In this document: in pieces, positions 33,270 to 41,523 of the stretch | How positions within the stretch are numbered: the stretch's first letter is position 1 | How the letters are laid out: each line of letters opens with the position of its first letter | From: Micromonospora_J zhanjiangensis | GTDB lineage: Bacteria; Actinomycetota; Actinomycetes; Mycobacteriales; Micromonosporaceae | Direction: 5' to 3' | NCBI RefSeq assembly: GCF_042650605.1 | Contig: NZ_JBHSBN010000002.1 | Location: forward strand, 434,001-498,000 | DNA: 64,000 bases | Made by a program: the position numbers and the translations under genes | Notes under the pieces: model-generated | The model's database searches: none | What the model was told of the DNA's origin: nothing | Seen by the model: the letters and a program-made list of their open reading frames with translations, nothing else

Positions 33270-33305
33270 CGGTCGGCGGGTCGGGCCGACCCGACCCGCC
33301 GACCG
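33270..33305 (+). terminator. Perfect 16-bp hairpin ending the sigma operon
   Basis: Arms 33270-33285 and 33290-33305 (CGGTCGGCGGGTCGGG and complement) with a 4-base loop, three bases after the stop codon. Confidence 0.85.
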
Positions 33306-33409
33306 CCGGACCCCCGCTGGTAACGATCAAGTAACGGGTGGCAACCTTTCTCCGCCCGGTCCGGGTTTCCTTGAGCGTTCGTCCCGACCGGGGCAGGGAG
33401 AGGTAGGTC

Positions 33410-36400
33410 ATGAGGCTGGTCCTGAGAAGGGCGCGACAGGCGCGGGGCCTGCTGCTCGCCGCCGCGGTCGCCACCCTGGTGGCCACCGGCCTGGTGACCG
33501 GCCTGGCCCTGTACAACCGGCAGGCGGTCGCGGCCGGCCAGCGGGCCTTCGTGTCCTCGGCCCCGCCCGAGGAGCGCAGCCTGCTGGTCAGTGGTTCGGC
33601 CGGGCGTACCGAGGCGGACTTCGCCGGCCGGGACCGGGCGGTCCGGGACCGGTTCGCCGCCGGGCTGGGCGGCGTACCGGCCACCACCTCGGTCGCCCGG
33701 TACGGCACCGGCCGGCAGTTGACCGGCGACCTCGGTTCCGTCCCGGCCGGTACGGACGGCGTGTTCGCCGAGATGACCAGCCTGGCGGACCTGCCGGCGT
33801 ACGCCGACCTGGTCGACGGCGCCTGGGCCACCCCGGGCGGCAGCCCGCTGCGGGTCACCCTGCCGGAGAAGGTCGCCACCATGCTGAAGGTCGCCGTCGG
33901 GGACCGGATCCCGATGCGGGACCGGGCCGCCCGACGCGACGGCGAGGTCGAGGTCACCGGCATCTGGCGCCCCCGGGACGTCGACGAGCCGTACTGGCGG
34001 CTGGCCCCGGGCGTCGGTGCCGTCGGCGGAAGCACCACCTCGTACGGGCCGTTCGTGTTGGCCGGGGCCGACTTCAGCCGTACCTTCGCCGGCACCGGAA
34101 CCTCGGCGGCCTGGCTGGTCACGCCGGACCTGTCCGCCGCCGACTCGTCCCGACTGGGCCCGGTGCGGCAGGCCGCCGCGGACGCGGCGGCGCAGTTGCC
34201 GGAGGCGGCCGGCCTGGGCAGTTCGGCCACTGTCGTCTCGGGCATCGACCGGTTGACCGACCGGATGATCCGCGCCGACCTGGTCGGCCGGTCGGCGCTG
34301 CTCACCCCGATCCTGCTGGTCATCGTCCTCGGCGGGTACGCGCTGGTGCTGGTCGCGGCGCTGCTCAACGAGGACCGCCGGGCACAGACCGCGCTGCTGC
34401 GGGCCCGGGGGGCGGCCCGGGCGCAGATCGCCGGCCTGGCCGCCCGGGAGGCCGCCCTGGTCGTCGTGCCCAGCGTGGCGCTGGCCCCGCTGCTGGCCGG
34501 TCAGGCGCTGCGGCTGGTGGACGACGACGCGGGCAGCGGATCCGGGCTCGGCTGGCTGGTGGCCGGCGCCACCGCACTCGGTTGCCTGCTGGCCCTGCTC
34601 GGACCGGCGCTGCGCCGCGGCGGCACCTACGTGGCCGACCTGGCCGCCCGGTCCCGGCCGAACCGGTGGGCGGCGGCCCAGCGGGCCAGCGTCGACGTGG
34701 TGCTGGTCGGGCTGGCCGTGCTCGCCTGGACCCAGCTGCGCCAGTACTCCTCGCCGCTGTCCGGTGCCAACGGCGCGCTCGGCATCGACCCGCTGCTGGC
34801 CGCGGCGCCAACCCTGGGCGTACTGGCCGGCGCGGTGATCGCGCTGCGGGTGCTGCCGCCGGCCACCCGGTTCGTCGAGCGGTTCGTCGACCGCAAGCCC
34901 TGGACCGCCACCATGTTCGGGATGTGGCAGGCCGGCCGGCGCCCGCACGCCGGACCGGTGCTGCTGCTCGCGCTGGCCGTCGGCGCCGGCTCGCTGGCCT
35001 GGTCGCTGGTGGCCAGCTGGGAACGGTCGCACGTGGACCAGGCCAACCACCAGGTCGGCGCCGACCTGCGCCTGCGGGACACCGCCACGCCACCGGACCG
35101 GGCCACCCAGCTCGCCGCGCTGCCCGGGGTCCGGACCGTGCTGCCCGGCTGGCGGGACGACATCCGGCTCGGCACCGACAACCTGGAGGTCGGCGTGCTC
35201 GCGGTCGACGCCGCGGCCGGGGCCGACGTCCTGCGAATCGATCCCCGGCTGACCGACGGACCGCCCCGTGCACTGCTGGACCGGATGGTGGCCGCCCGCC
35301 CCGCTCCGGCCGGCGTGGAACTGCCGGCGGGCGTTCGCCGGCTCACCGGTTCGGTCCGTACCCCGGTGAGCGGCGCCAACGGGCCCCGGCCGGTCACCAC
35401 GACCGCGCTGCTGGACCGGCCCGACGGGCACGTCCTGCGGGTTCCGCTGGCCACCACCGGCAACGACGGTGTCGCCCGGCGGTTCGCCGTCGACCTGCCG
35501 GACACCGCCGGGCGTCGGCTGCGGCTGATCGGCGTCGAGGTCGACGGCGGCGAGTCCAACCCGGCGTCGGGGAGCCCGATGACGTACCAGATCGAGCTGG
35601 CCGACCTGACGGCGACGCGGGCCGACGGCGCGGGCGAGCCGGTCGACCTCGGCTCCACCGACGCGTGGACGGCGCGGGCCGCCGTCGCGCAGGAGGACCG
35701 GTACGACCAGCGGCCGGCGGATCCGACCTCCGAGGTCACCGGCGGGGTGCTGCGGGCCAGCTTCTCGCTGCCGCCGATGCTGCCGGTCACCTACTTCGGG
35801 TACGCGCCGGCCACCGGCCGGTTCACCGCCCTGCGCAAGGCCTCGACCGAGCCGGTACCGGCGGTGGCCACCCCGCAGGTGCTGGCCGCGCTCGGCGCGC
35901 ACGTCGGCGACACCACGCGACTGCAACTGTCCGGCGTGGCGATCGAGGTCAGACTGGTCGGCGAGTTGGCCTCGGTGCCGGGTAGCGACGACACGCCCGC
36001 GGCGGTGTTGCTGGACCTGCCCCCGGCCGCCGAGCAGGTGCTGCGGGACACCGGCACGGTCCGACCGGTGAACCAGTGGTGGCTGGCCACCGATCCGGAC
36101 CGGCACGCCGAGGCGGCGGACGCCGCGACCCGGCTGTCCGGGGTGACGGTGCTCGACCGGCGGGCGGTCGCCGCGGCGGCCGCCCGGGACCCGTACTGGC
36201 TGGGGGCCCGGACCGGGCTCTTCGCCGCCACCGCCGGAGCGGTGCTGCTGGCCCTGGTCGGCCTCGGGGTGGACGTCTGGGCCACGGCCCGGCGGCGGGT
36301 CGGTGAGCTGGCCGTGCTGCACACCCTCGGCGCGTCGCCCCGGCTGCTGGCCCGGGCGCTGCTGGCCGAGCAGGCGTTCCTGGCCGGCCTCGGGGTGCTG

Positions 36401-36631
36401 GTCGGCCTGCTGGTGGGCGCCGGGGTCGGCGCCACCATGGCGCCGTTGGTGATCCTCACCCCGTCGGCGGACCGGCCGGTGCCGGCGCCGGACTTCGAAC
36501 TGCCCTGGCTACCGGTCGGCGGGATCGCGGCCGGGTTGCTGCTGGTGGCGCTGATCCTCGGCGGCCTGGTGGCGACCACCATCCGACAACGGGTCGCCGT
36601 GGCCCAGCTGCGCATGGGCGGGGACCAATGA
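33410..36631 (+). CDS. Large FtsX/MacB-type ABC transporter permease (1)
   Basis: A 1073-residue permease; GGGAGAGG precedes the ATG. It has a first helix at about 15-33, then a ~270-residue extracytoplasmic domain, a helix bundle (about 295-430) with the FtsX segment YALVLVAALLNEDRRAQTALLRARGAARAQIAGLA, further helices and a second outside domain (about 545-925), and three C-terminal helices. The repeated FtsX unit plus two outside domains is the layout of large exporters of lipoproteins, peptides or antibiotics. The second permease gene overlaps it (ATGA), and two ATPase genes follow, giving one four-gene transporter operon. Substrate unknown; export rather than import is inferred from the FtsX type and absence of a binding protein. 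Confidence 0.9.
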   Translation: MRLVLRRARQARGLLLAAAVATLVATGLVTGLALYNRQAVAAGQRAFVSSAPPEERSLLVSGSAGRTEADFAGRDRAVRDRFAAGLGGVPATTSVARYGTGRQLTGDLGSVPAGTDGVFAEMTSLADLPAYADLVDGAWATPGGSPLRVTLPEKVATMLKVAVGDRIPMRDRAARRDGEVEVTGIWRPRDVDEPYWRLAPGVGAVGGSTTSYGPFVLAGADFSRTFAGTGTSAAWLVTPDLSAADSSRLGPVRQAAADAAAQLPEAAGLGSSATVVSGIDRLTDRMIRADLVGRSALLTPILLVIVLGGYALVLVAALLNEDRRAQTALLRARGAARAQIAGLAAREAALVVVPSVALAPLLAGQALRLVDDDAGSGSGLGWLVAGATALGCLLALLGPALRRGGTYVADLAARSRPNRWAAAQRASVDVVLVGLAVLAWTQLRQYSSPLSGANGALGIDPLLAAAPTLGVLAGAVIALRVLPPATRFVERFVDRKPWTATMFGMWQAGRRPHAGPVLLLALAVGAGSLAWSLVASWERSHVDQANHQVGADLRLRDTATPPDRATQLAALPGVRTVLPGWRDDIRLGTDNLEVGVLAVDAAAGADVLRIDPRLTDGPPRALLDRMVAARPAPAGVELPAGVRRLTGSVRTPVSGANGPRPVTTTALLDRPDGHVLRVPLATTGNDGVARRFAVDLPDTAGRRLRLIGVEVDGGESNPASGSPMTYQIELADLTATRADGAGEPVDLGSTDAWTARAAVAQEDRYDQRPADPTSEVTGGVLRASFSLPPMLPVTYFGYAPATGRFTALRKASTEPVPAVATPQVLAALGAHVGDTTRLQLSGVAIEVRLVGELASVPGSDDTPAAVLLDLPPAAEQVLRDTGTVRPVNQWWLATDPDRHAEAADAATRLSGVTVLDRRAVAAAAARDPYWLGARTGLFAATAGAVLLALVGLGVDVWATARRRVGELAVLHTLGASPRLLARALLAEQAFLAGLGVLVGLLVGAGVGATMAPLVILTPSADRPVPAPDFELPWLPVGGIAAGLLLVALILGGLVATTIRQRVAVAQLRMGGDQ

Positions 36632-39315
36632 GCGCGATGAGCGGCGCGGTGCGCCGGATCCGGGCCTTCGCCGGCCAGTTCGCCCTGCTCGGCCTGCTGG
36701 CCCTGGTGGCCGCGCTGCTGCTGTCCGCCGCGCCCCGGCTGGCCTTCGGGTCGGCCGACCGCGGCCTGCGCGGCCAGATCGCCGCCCAGCCACCGGCGGT
36801 CCGGGACCTCAGCTACGAGGAGACGCCGACCCAGGTCCCCGGCTTCCCCTGGGTGGTCCGGCCCCAGCACCTCGACGGGCTGCTGGACGCGATGCCGTCG
36901 GCGGTGCGCGACGTGATCGGGGACGGCTGGTACGCGGCGCAGACCGGCACGGGCCGCGCCACCGGTGCCGGTCGGCCCGCGAACCCGCCGCTGGACCTGG
37001 TGCTGCGGGCGAGCACCGAGACCCGGGAGGCGGTCACCATGGTCGACGGCCGGTGGCCGTCCGACCAGGGTGCGCCGGACGGCTCGATCGAGGTGGCCGT
37101 GGCCGCCGACGTGGCGACGTCGGCCGGAGTACGCACCGGCATGCTGATGAACGTCAAGCCCAACGGATCGAGCCTGCCCTCGCGACGGGTGACGATCGTC
37201 GGGACGTTCCGCGCGGTGGACCCCGGCAACGGCGTCTGGGACTCGCTGCCGTCGGTGCTGCGGATCACCCCGGGCTCCCCGCAGTCCGAATCCTCGGTGG
37301 CCACCGCCGTCGCGTTGACCAACCAGGCCGGCCTGGACTCGCTGGCCGAGGCGCACTGGCCGGTGAGCTTCAGCTGGCGGTACCGGATCGCGGCCGACCG
37401 GTTGACCGCGGACAACGCCACCCCGGTGCTGGACGCCCTGCGCCAGGTCCAGCAACAGGCGCACCGGGAGGTGCAGTTCAACCAGGGCCTGGCCACGCCG
37501 CTGGCTGTCTTCCTGGACCGGTACCACGCCGCGCTGACGGTCCTGTCGGTCGTCTCGACCGGCGTACTGGCCACCCTGGGCGGGCTGGTGATCCTGGCGG
37601 CCGGGCTGGCGGTGCGCCGTCGGGCGGCCGAGTTCGCCCTGATCCGGGCGCGCGGCGGCGCGGTCGTCGACGTCGGGTGGCGCGCCCTGCTCGAATCGCT
37701 GCTGGTGATCCCGCCGGCCGCGGCGGTCGGCTGGCTGGCCGGCCTGACCGTGCCCGGCCGCGGTGCCGACACCGGCTGGCTGGTCGTGGCCGCCGCGCTG
37801 CTGATCACGCTGGCGCTGCCGGTGACGGCCGTGGTGGTCCGCTCGTCGGTGGCGGCCCGCGCCGACCTGACCGGCCGGTTCCGGTCCGCCCGCCGGCTCA
37901 CCGTCGAGGTGGCGCTGCTGGCGGTCGCCGTACTCGGCACGGTCCTGCTGCGCCGGCGCGGGCTGCCGCCCGGCGGCGGGATCGACCCGCTGCTGGCCGC
38001 CGTGCCGGTGCTGCTCGCCGCCGGCGCCGCGATCCTGGTGCTGCGCGGCTACCCGCTGCCGCTGCGCCTGGCGGGCCGGCTCGCCGGCCGCAGCCGCGGT
38101 GTCGTCGGATTCCTCGGCCTGGCCCGGGCCGGCCGGTCCGCGGTGACCGGTCCGCTGATCGTGGTCGTCATGGCGGTCGCCACCGCGGGTTTCTGCGCCG
38201 TGGTGGCCAGCGGCGTCACCGACAGCCGCGACCGGGCCGCCGACCTGGCGGTGCCGGCCGACCTGCTGCTCATCGGCGACCATTTCGCCGCCGACACCGC
38301 CGACGAGCTGGCCGGCCAACCCGGCGTACGGGCGGTCGCGCCGCTGCTGGCGGTGCCCGCCACCGAACTGGTGCGGAGCAGCACCGAGATGCGCAACACC
38401 ATGTCGACCTACCTGTTGCTGGTGGACGCGCCGGCGCTGACCCGGGTGGCCGAGCTCTCCGGTACCCGGATCGACCTGCCGGACCCGCTGCGTACGGCCA
38501 CGCCCGGCGTCGATCCGGTGCCGGCGCTGGTCTCCCCGGCGGTCGCCGCCGACCTGGCCGGCGGGGGAGTGGTCACCGCCCAAGGCGGCCGGTACGCCTT
38601 CCGGACCGACCGGGTGGTGTCGTCGTTCCCCACCGTCCCGGCCGGGACCGACCGGTTCGTCGTGCTGCCCTGGCAGGCGTTGCGGGCCGCTCCGGCCACC
38701 CCGTTGACCCCGACCGGTTTCCTGCTCTCCGCGTCCGGAGCCGATCCGGTGGCGTTGCGCGAGACCGGCGAGCGGGGGCAGACCCGCTGGTTCACCGAGG
38801 GTCTGGTGACGGCCCTGCCGACAACCCGCCCGCCGGTGCTCACCAGCCGGGCGACCGCGCACGCCGACCTGGACTCCGGCGGCGCCAACGGGGTGCTGCT
38901 GTTCGGCATCGTGCTGGGAGTGGCCGGTGGTGCGGTGCTCGGCCTGCTGGCCATCGCGTTCGCGGTGCTCGCCGGGGCGCAGACCCGCGGCCGGGTGCTG
39001 TCCCGGCTGCGCACCATGGGGCTGTCCCGGCCGCAGTGGCGGGGACTGCTGCTGGTCGAGTTGGCGCCGCTGATCGGGGTCGCCATGCTCACCGGCGCGG
39101 TCACCGGGGTGCTGAGCCCGCTGCTGCTCACCCCGGTGCTGGGATTGGACACGTTCACCGCCGGCGTACCGGTGCTGGTCCGGTTCGACGTCACCGTGTT
39201 CGGTGGCGCGCTGGCCCTGGGTGCCGTCGCGCTGGCCGTCGCCATCGCGGTCGAGGCCATCGTCAACCGCCGGCTGCGCCTCGGTGAGGTGCTCCGGCTC
39301 GGAGAGGAGATCTGA
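36628..39315 (+). CDS. Large FtsX/MacB-type ABC transporter permease (2)
   Basis: An 895-residue partner permease whose ATG overlaps the preceding stop by four bases. It has one N-terminal helix (~15-33), an outside domain (about 40-280), a central bundle of helices including LGGLVILAAGLAVRRRAAEFALIRARGGAVVDVGWRA (FtsX unit), a second outside domain (about 530-750) and three C-terminal helices ending in a basic tail (NRRLRLGEVLRLGEEI). It is similar in plan to permease 1 but not a close copy, so the complex is likely a heterodimer. Downstream is the first ATPase gene after one base. Confidence 0.9.
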   Translation: MSAMSGAVRRIRAFAGQFALLGLLALVAALLLSAAPRLAFGSADRGLRGQIAAQPPAVRDLSYEETPTQVPGFPWVVRPQHLDGLLDAMPSAVRDVIGDGWYAAQTGTGRATGAGRPANPPLDLVLRASTETREAVTMVDGRWPSDQGAPDGSIEVAVAADVATSAGVRTGMLMNVKPNGSSLPSRRVTIVGTFRAVDPGNGVWDSLPSVLRITPGSPQSESSVATAVALTNQAGLDSLAEAHWPVSFSWRYRIAADRLTADNATPVLDALRQVQQQAHREVQFNQGLATPLAVFLDRYHAALTVLSVVSTGVLATLGGLVILAAGLAVRRRAAEFALIRARGGAVVDVGWRALLESLLVIPPAAAVGWLAGLTVPGRGADTGWLVVAAALLITLALPVTAVVVRSSVAARADLTGRFRSARRLTVEVALLAVAVLGTVLLRRRGLPPGGGIDPLLAAVPVLLAAGAAILVLRGYPLPLRLAGRLAGRSRGVVGFLGLARAGRSAVTGPLIVVVMAVATAGFCAVVASGVTDSRDRAADLAVPADLLLIGDHFAADTADELAGQPGVRAVAPLLAVPATELVRSSTEMRNTMSTYLLLVDAPALTRVAELSGTRIDLPDPLRTATPGVDPVPALVSPAVAADLAGGGVVTAQGGRYAFRTDRVVSSFPTVPAGTDRFVVLPWQALRAAPATPLTPTGFLLSASGADPVALRETGERGQTRWFTEGLVTALPTTRPPVLTSRATAHADLDSGGANGVLLFGIVLGVAGGAVLGLLAIAFAVLAGAQTRGRVLSRLRTMGLSRPQWRGLLLVELAPLIGVAMLTGAVTGVLSPLLLTPVLGLDTFTAGVPVLVRFDVTVFGGALALGAVALAVAIAVEAIVNRRLRLGEVLRLGEEI

Positions 39316-39316
39316 G

Positions 39317-40297
39317 GTGACGACCACGACGGACCCGGCCCCGGTGCCGGACCTCGCGGCGCTGCAACGCCGCGCGGCGGCCCGCGCGGCCGAACGGGCC
39401 GGCGGGACCGACCGGCTGCGCGGACACATCGTCTGCGAAGGGCTGGTGCGGATCTTCAAGACCGAAGGGGTCGAGGTGTTCGCCCTGCAAGGGCTGGAGC
39501 TGTCGGTGGACCGGGGCGAGCTGCTGGCCATCGTCGGCGCCTCGGGCTCCGGCAAGTCGACCCTGCTGAACATCCTCTCCGGCCTGGACACCCCGACCGC
39601 CGGGGTGGCCCGGGTGGCCGGGCAGGATCTGCTCGGCATGTCGGCGCGGGACCGGCTGAACTACCGGCGGCGGGTGGTCGGCTTCGTCTGGCAGCAGACC
39701 GGCCGCAACCTGCTGCCGTACCTGACCGCGCTGGAGAACGTCGAGCTGCCGATGCGGTTGGCCGGCCGGCGCCGGGGCCGGCTGGCCCGGGACCGGGCCC
39801 GGGAGCTGTTGGACCTGGTCGGCGTCGGTTACTGCGCCGACCGGCGGCCGGCCCAGCTCAGCGGCGGCGAGCAGCAGCGCTGCGCGGTGGCGGTGGCGGT
39901 GGCCAACGACCCCGAGGTGCTGTTCGCCGACGAGCCGACCGGCGAGCTGGACGAGTCCACCGCCGCCGAGGTGTTCGGCGCGCTGCGCACCATCAACGCC
40001 GAGCTGGGCGTCACCGTCGTCGTGGTCACCCACGACCACGCCGTGGCCGACCAGGTCCGCCGTACCGTGGCGATCCGCGACGGCCGGACCGCCTCCGAGG
40101 TACGCCGGACCGCCCGGACCGCCTCGGACGGCAGCACCGAGACGGTGAGCGAGGAGTACGCGGTGCTGGACCGGTCCGGCCGGATGCAGTTGCCGGCCGC
40201 GTTCGTCGACGCGCTCTCGCTGCGCGACCGGGTACGACTGAACCTCGAACCCGACCATGTCGAAGTCCGACCCGGCCAGGAGGCGTCCGGTGAGTAG
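39317..40297 (+). CDS. ABC transporter ATP-binding protein (1)
   Basis: A 326-residue ATPase starting at GTG 39317 with GGAG upstream. A ~45-residue Ala/Arg-rich extension precedes the MacB/LolD-type domain: Walker A GASGSGKST, Q-loop region FVWQQTGRNLLPYLTALENVELPM, signature LSGGEQQRCAVAVAVAND, Walker B VLFADEPTGELDE and H-loop VVVVTHDHAVA. After the D-loop and H-loop there is an unusual ~75-residue C-terminal extension containing a VLDRSGRMQLPAAFVDALSLRDRVRLNLEPDHVEVRP segment that resembles a small AbrB-like swapped-hairpin strand pattern. It overlaps the second ATPase gene by eight bases. Confidence 0.93.
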   Translation: MTTTTDPAPVPDLAALQRRAAARAAERAGGTDRLRGHIVCEGLVRIFKTEGVEVFALQGLELSVDRGELLAIVGASGSGKSTLLNILSGLDTPTAGVARVAGQDLLGMSARDRLNYRRRVVGFVWQQTGRNLLPYLTALENVELPMRLAGRRRGRLARDRARELLDLVGVGYCADRRPAQLSGGEQQRCAVAVAVANDPEVLFADEPTGELDESTAAEVFGALRTINAELGVTVVVVTHDHAVADQVRRTVAIRDGRTASEVRRTARTASDGSTETVSEEYAVLDRSGRMQLPAAFVDALSLRDRVRLNLEPDHVEVRPGQEASGE

Positions 40298-41006
40298 TCC
40301 GACCGTCGAGCGGACCACCCCGCTCGACACCGAGGAGTTGGTGCGGGTCGAGGCGGTCAGCCGCGTCTTCGGCACCGGCGAACGGGCCGTGCCCGCCGTA
40401 CGGGAGGTGTCCTTCACCGCCCGCCGGGGTGAGCTGGTGGCCGTCCGGGGTCGTTCCGGCGCCGGCAAGACCACGCTGCTGAATCTGGTCGGCGGGCTGG
40501 ACCGGCCGACCTCGGGCCGGGTCACCGTGGCCGGGCACGACGTCACCGCCGCCGACGAGCGCGAACTGCTCGACCTGCGGCGCGGCACCATCGCGTTCAT
40601 CTTCCAGACCTTCGGGCTGGTGCCGATCCTGTCGGCGGCCGAGAACGTCGGTGTGCCGCTGCGGCTGGCCCGGGTGCCGGCGGCCGAACGCGAGGAGCGG
40701 GTGGCGGTGCTGCTGGAACTGGTCGGCCTGGGCGGGCAGGCGGCCCAGCGGCCGTACGAGTTGTCCGGCGGCCAGCAGCAGCGGGTGGCGGTGGCCCGGG
40801 CGTTGGCGAACGAGCCGCAACTGCTGATCGCCGACGAGCCGACCGGCCAGCTGGACTCGCAGACCGGGCGGTCCATCATGGACCTGATCCGGGCGGTGGT
40901 GCACGCCCGGCAGATGACCGCCCTGGTGGCCACCCACGACCCGGCCCTGATCGACCTGGCCGACCGCACCATCACCCTCCGCGACGGCCACCTGGTCGAC
41001 GACTGA
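40290..41006 (+). CDS. ABC transporter ATP-binding protein (2)
   Basis: A 238-residue MacB/LolD-type ATPase. The GTG at 40290 is chosen because AGGAGG (40278-40283) lies six bases upstream; an ATG at 40257 has no ribosome site and lies deeper inside the upstream gene. Walker A GRSGAGKTT, Q-loop FIFQTFGLVPILSAAENV, signature LSGGQQQRVAVARALANE, Walker B LLIADEPTGQLD and H-loop LVATHDPALI are intact. With ATPase 1 and the two permeases it probably forms a heteromeric exporter. The gene ends the operon and is followed by a small hairpin shared with the convergent GNAT gene. Confidence 0.93.
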   Translation: MSSPTVERTTPLDTEELVRVEAVSRVFGTGERAVPAVREVSFTARRGELVAVRGRSGAGKTTLLNLVGGLDRPTSGRVTVAGHDVTAADERELLDLRRGTIAFIFQTFGLVPILSAAENVGVPLRLARVPAAEREERVAVLLELVGLGGQAAQRPYELSGGQQQRVAVARALANEPQLLIADEPTGQLDSQTGRSIMDLIRAVVHARQMTALVATHDPALIDLADRTITLRDGHLVDD

Positions 41007-41008
41007 CC

Positions 41009-41041
41009 CCCACCCGGGCGGGGTGCGGGCGCGCGGGTGGG
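41009..41041. terminator. Short hairpin between convergent ATPase and GNAT genes
   Basis: Arms CCCACCCG (41009-41016) and CGGGTGGG (41034-41041) around a 17-base loop. Confidence 0.45.
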
Positions 41042-41056
41042 CCGGCGTGGTCGGGA

Positions 41057-41500
41057 TCAGAGCTGGAGCTTCATGCCCTCGTGGGTGGCGACGAAGCCGA
41101 GTCGGGCGTAGAAGCGGTGCGCGTCGGTGCGGGACTTGTCGGTGGTCAGCTGCACCATCGCGCAGCCGCGCCGCCTGGCCTGGTCGATCGCCCACTCCAT
41201 CATGTCCCGCCCCAGGCCGGCGCCACGCCGGTCGGCCCGGACCCGGACCGCCTCGATCAGCGCCCGTTCCGCGCCGTGCCGGCCCAGGCCCGGGATGTAG
41301 GTGAGCTGCATGCAGCCCACCACCTCGCCGTCGTCGTCGGCGACGATCTCGTGGTTGCGCGGGTCGTCGGTGATGGCCCGGAAGGCCCGCTCGTACGCCT
41401 CGTCCACCTCGGTGAAGTCCCGGCCCTTGCCCAGCACGTCGTCGGCGAGCAGGGCAACGATGGCCGGCAGGTCGGCCCGAACGGCCTCGCGGAAGATCAT
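41057..41500 (-). CDS. GNAT family N-acetyltransferase
   Basis: A 147-residue single-domain GNAT. MIFREAVRADLPAIVALLADD opens the fold, VVGCMQLTYIPGL is the central strand, AVRVRADRRGAGLGRDMMEWAIDQA carries the acetyl-CoA loop RRGAGLG, and VQLTTDKSRTDAHRFYARLGFVATHEGMKL is the C-terminal part. The substrate is unknown; similar small GNATs acetylate amino acids, polyamines or antibiotics. The ATG at 41500 has TATGAT six bases upstream and no Shine-Dalgarno, so the mRNA is probably leaderless. The hydrolase gene lies upstream on the same strand (23-base gap), so this gene could also be read from its transcript. Confidence 0.9.
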   Translation of the reverse strand: MIFREAVRADLPAIVALLADDVLGKGRDFTEVDEAYERAFRAITDDPRNHEIVADDDGEVVGCMQLTYIPGLGRHGAERALIEAVRVRADRRGAGLGRDMMEWAIDQARRRGCAMVQLTTDKSRTDAHRFYARLGFVATHEGMKLQL

Positions 41501-41506
41501 CAAGCG

Positions 41507-41512
41507 ATCATA
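41507..41512 (-). promoter_or_regulatory. Candidate -10 box (TATGAT) of leaderless GNAT transcript
   Basis: TATGAT, close to the -10 consensus, lies 6 bases before the ATG at 41500 and inside the 23-base gap after the hydrolase stop. Confidence 0.5.
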
Positions 41513-41523
41513 TCCGGCCCGGG

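Noticed and set aside
35791..39639. A 1282-codon minus-strand frame across the FtsX permease genes
   Set aside because: Antisense shadow with repetitive His/Gln/Arg composition; the plus-strand frames carry recognisable permease features.
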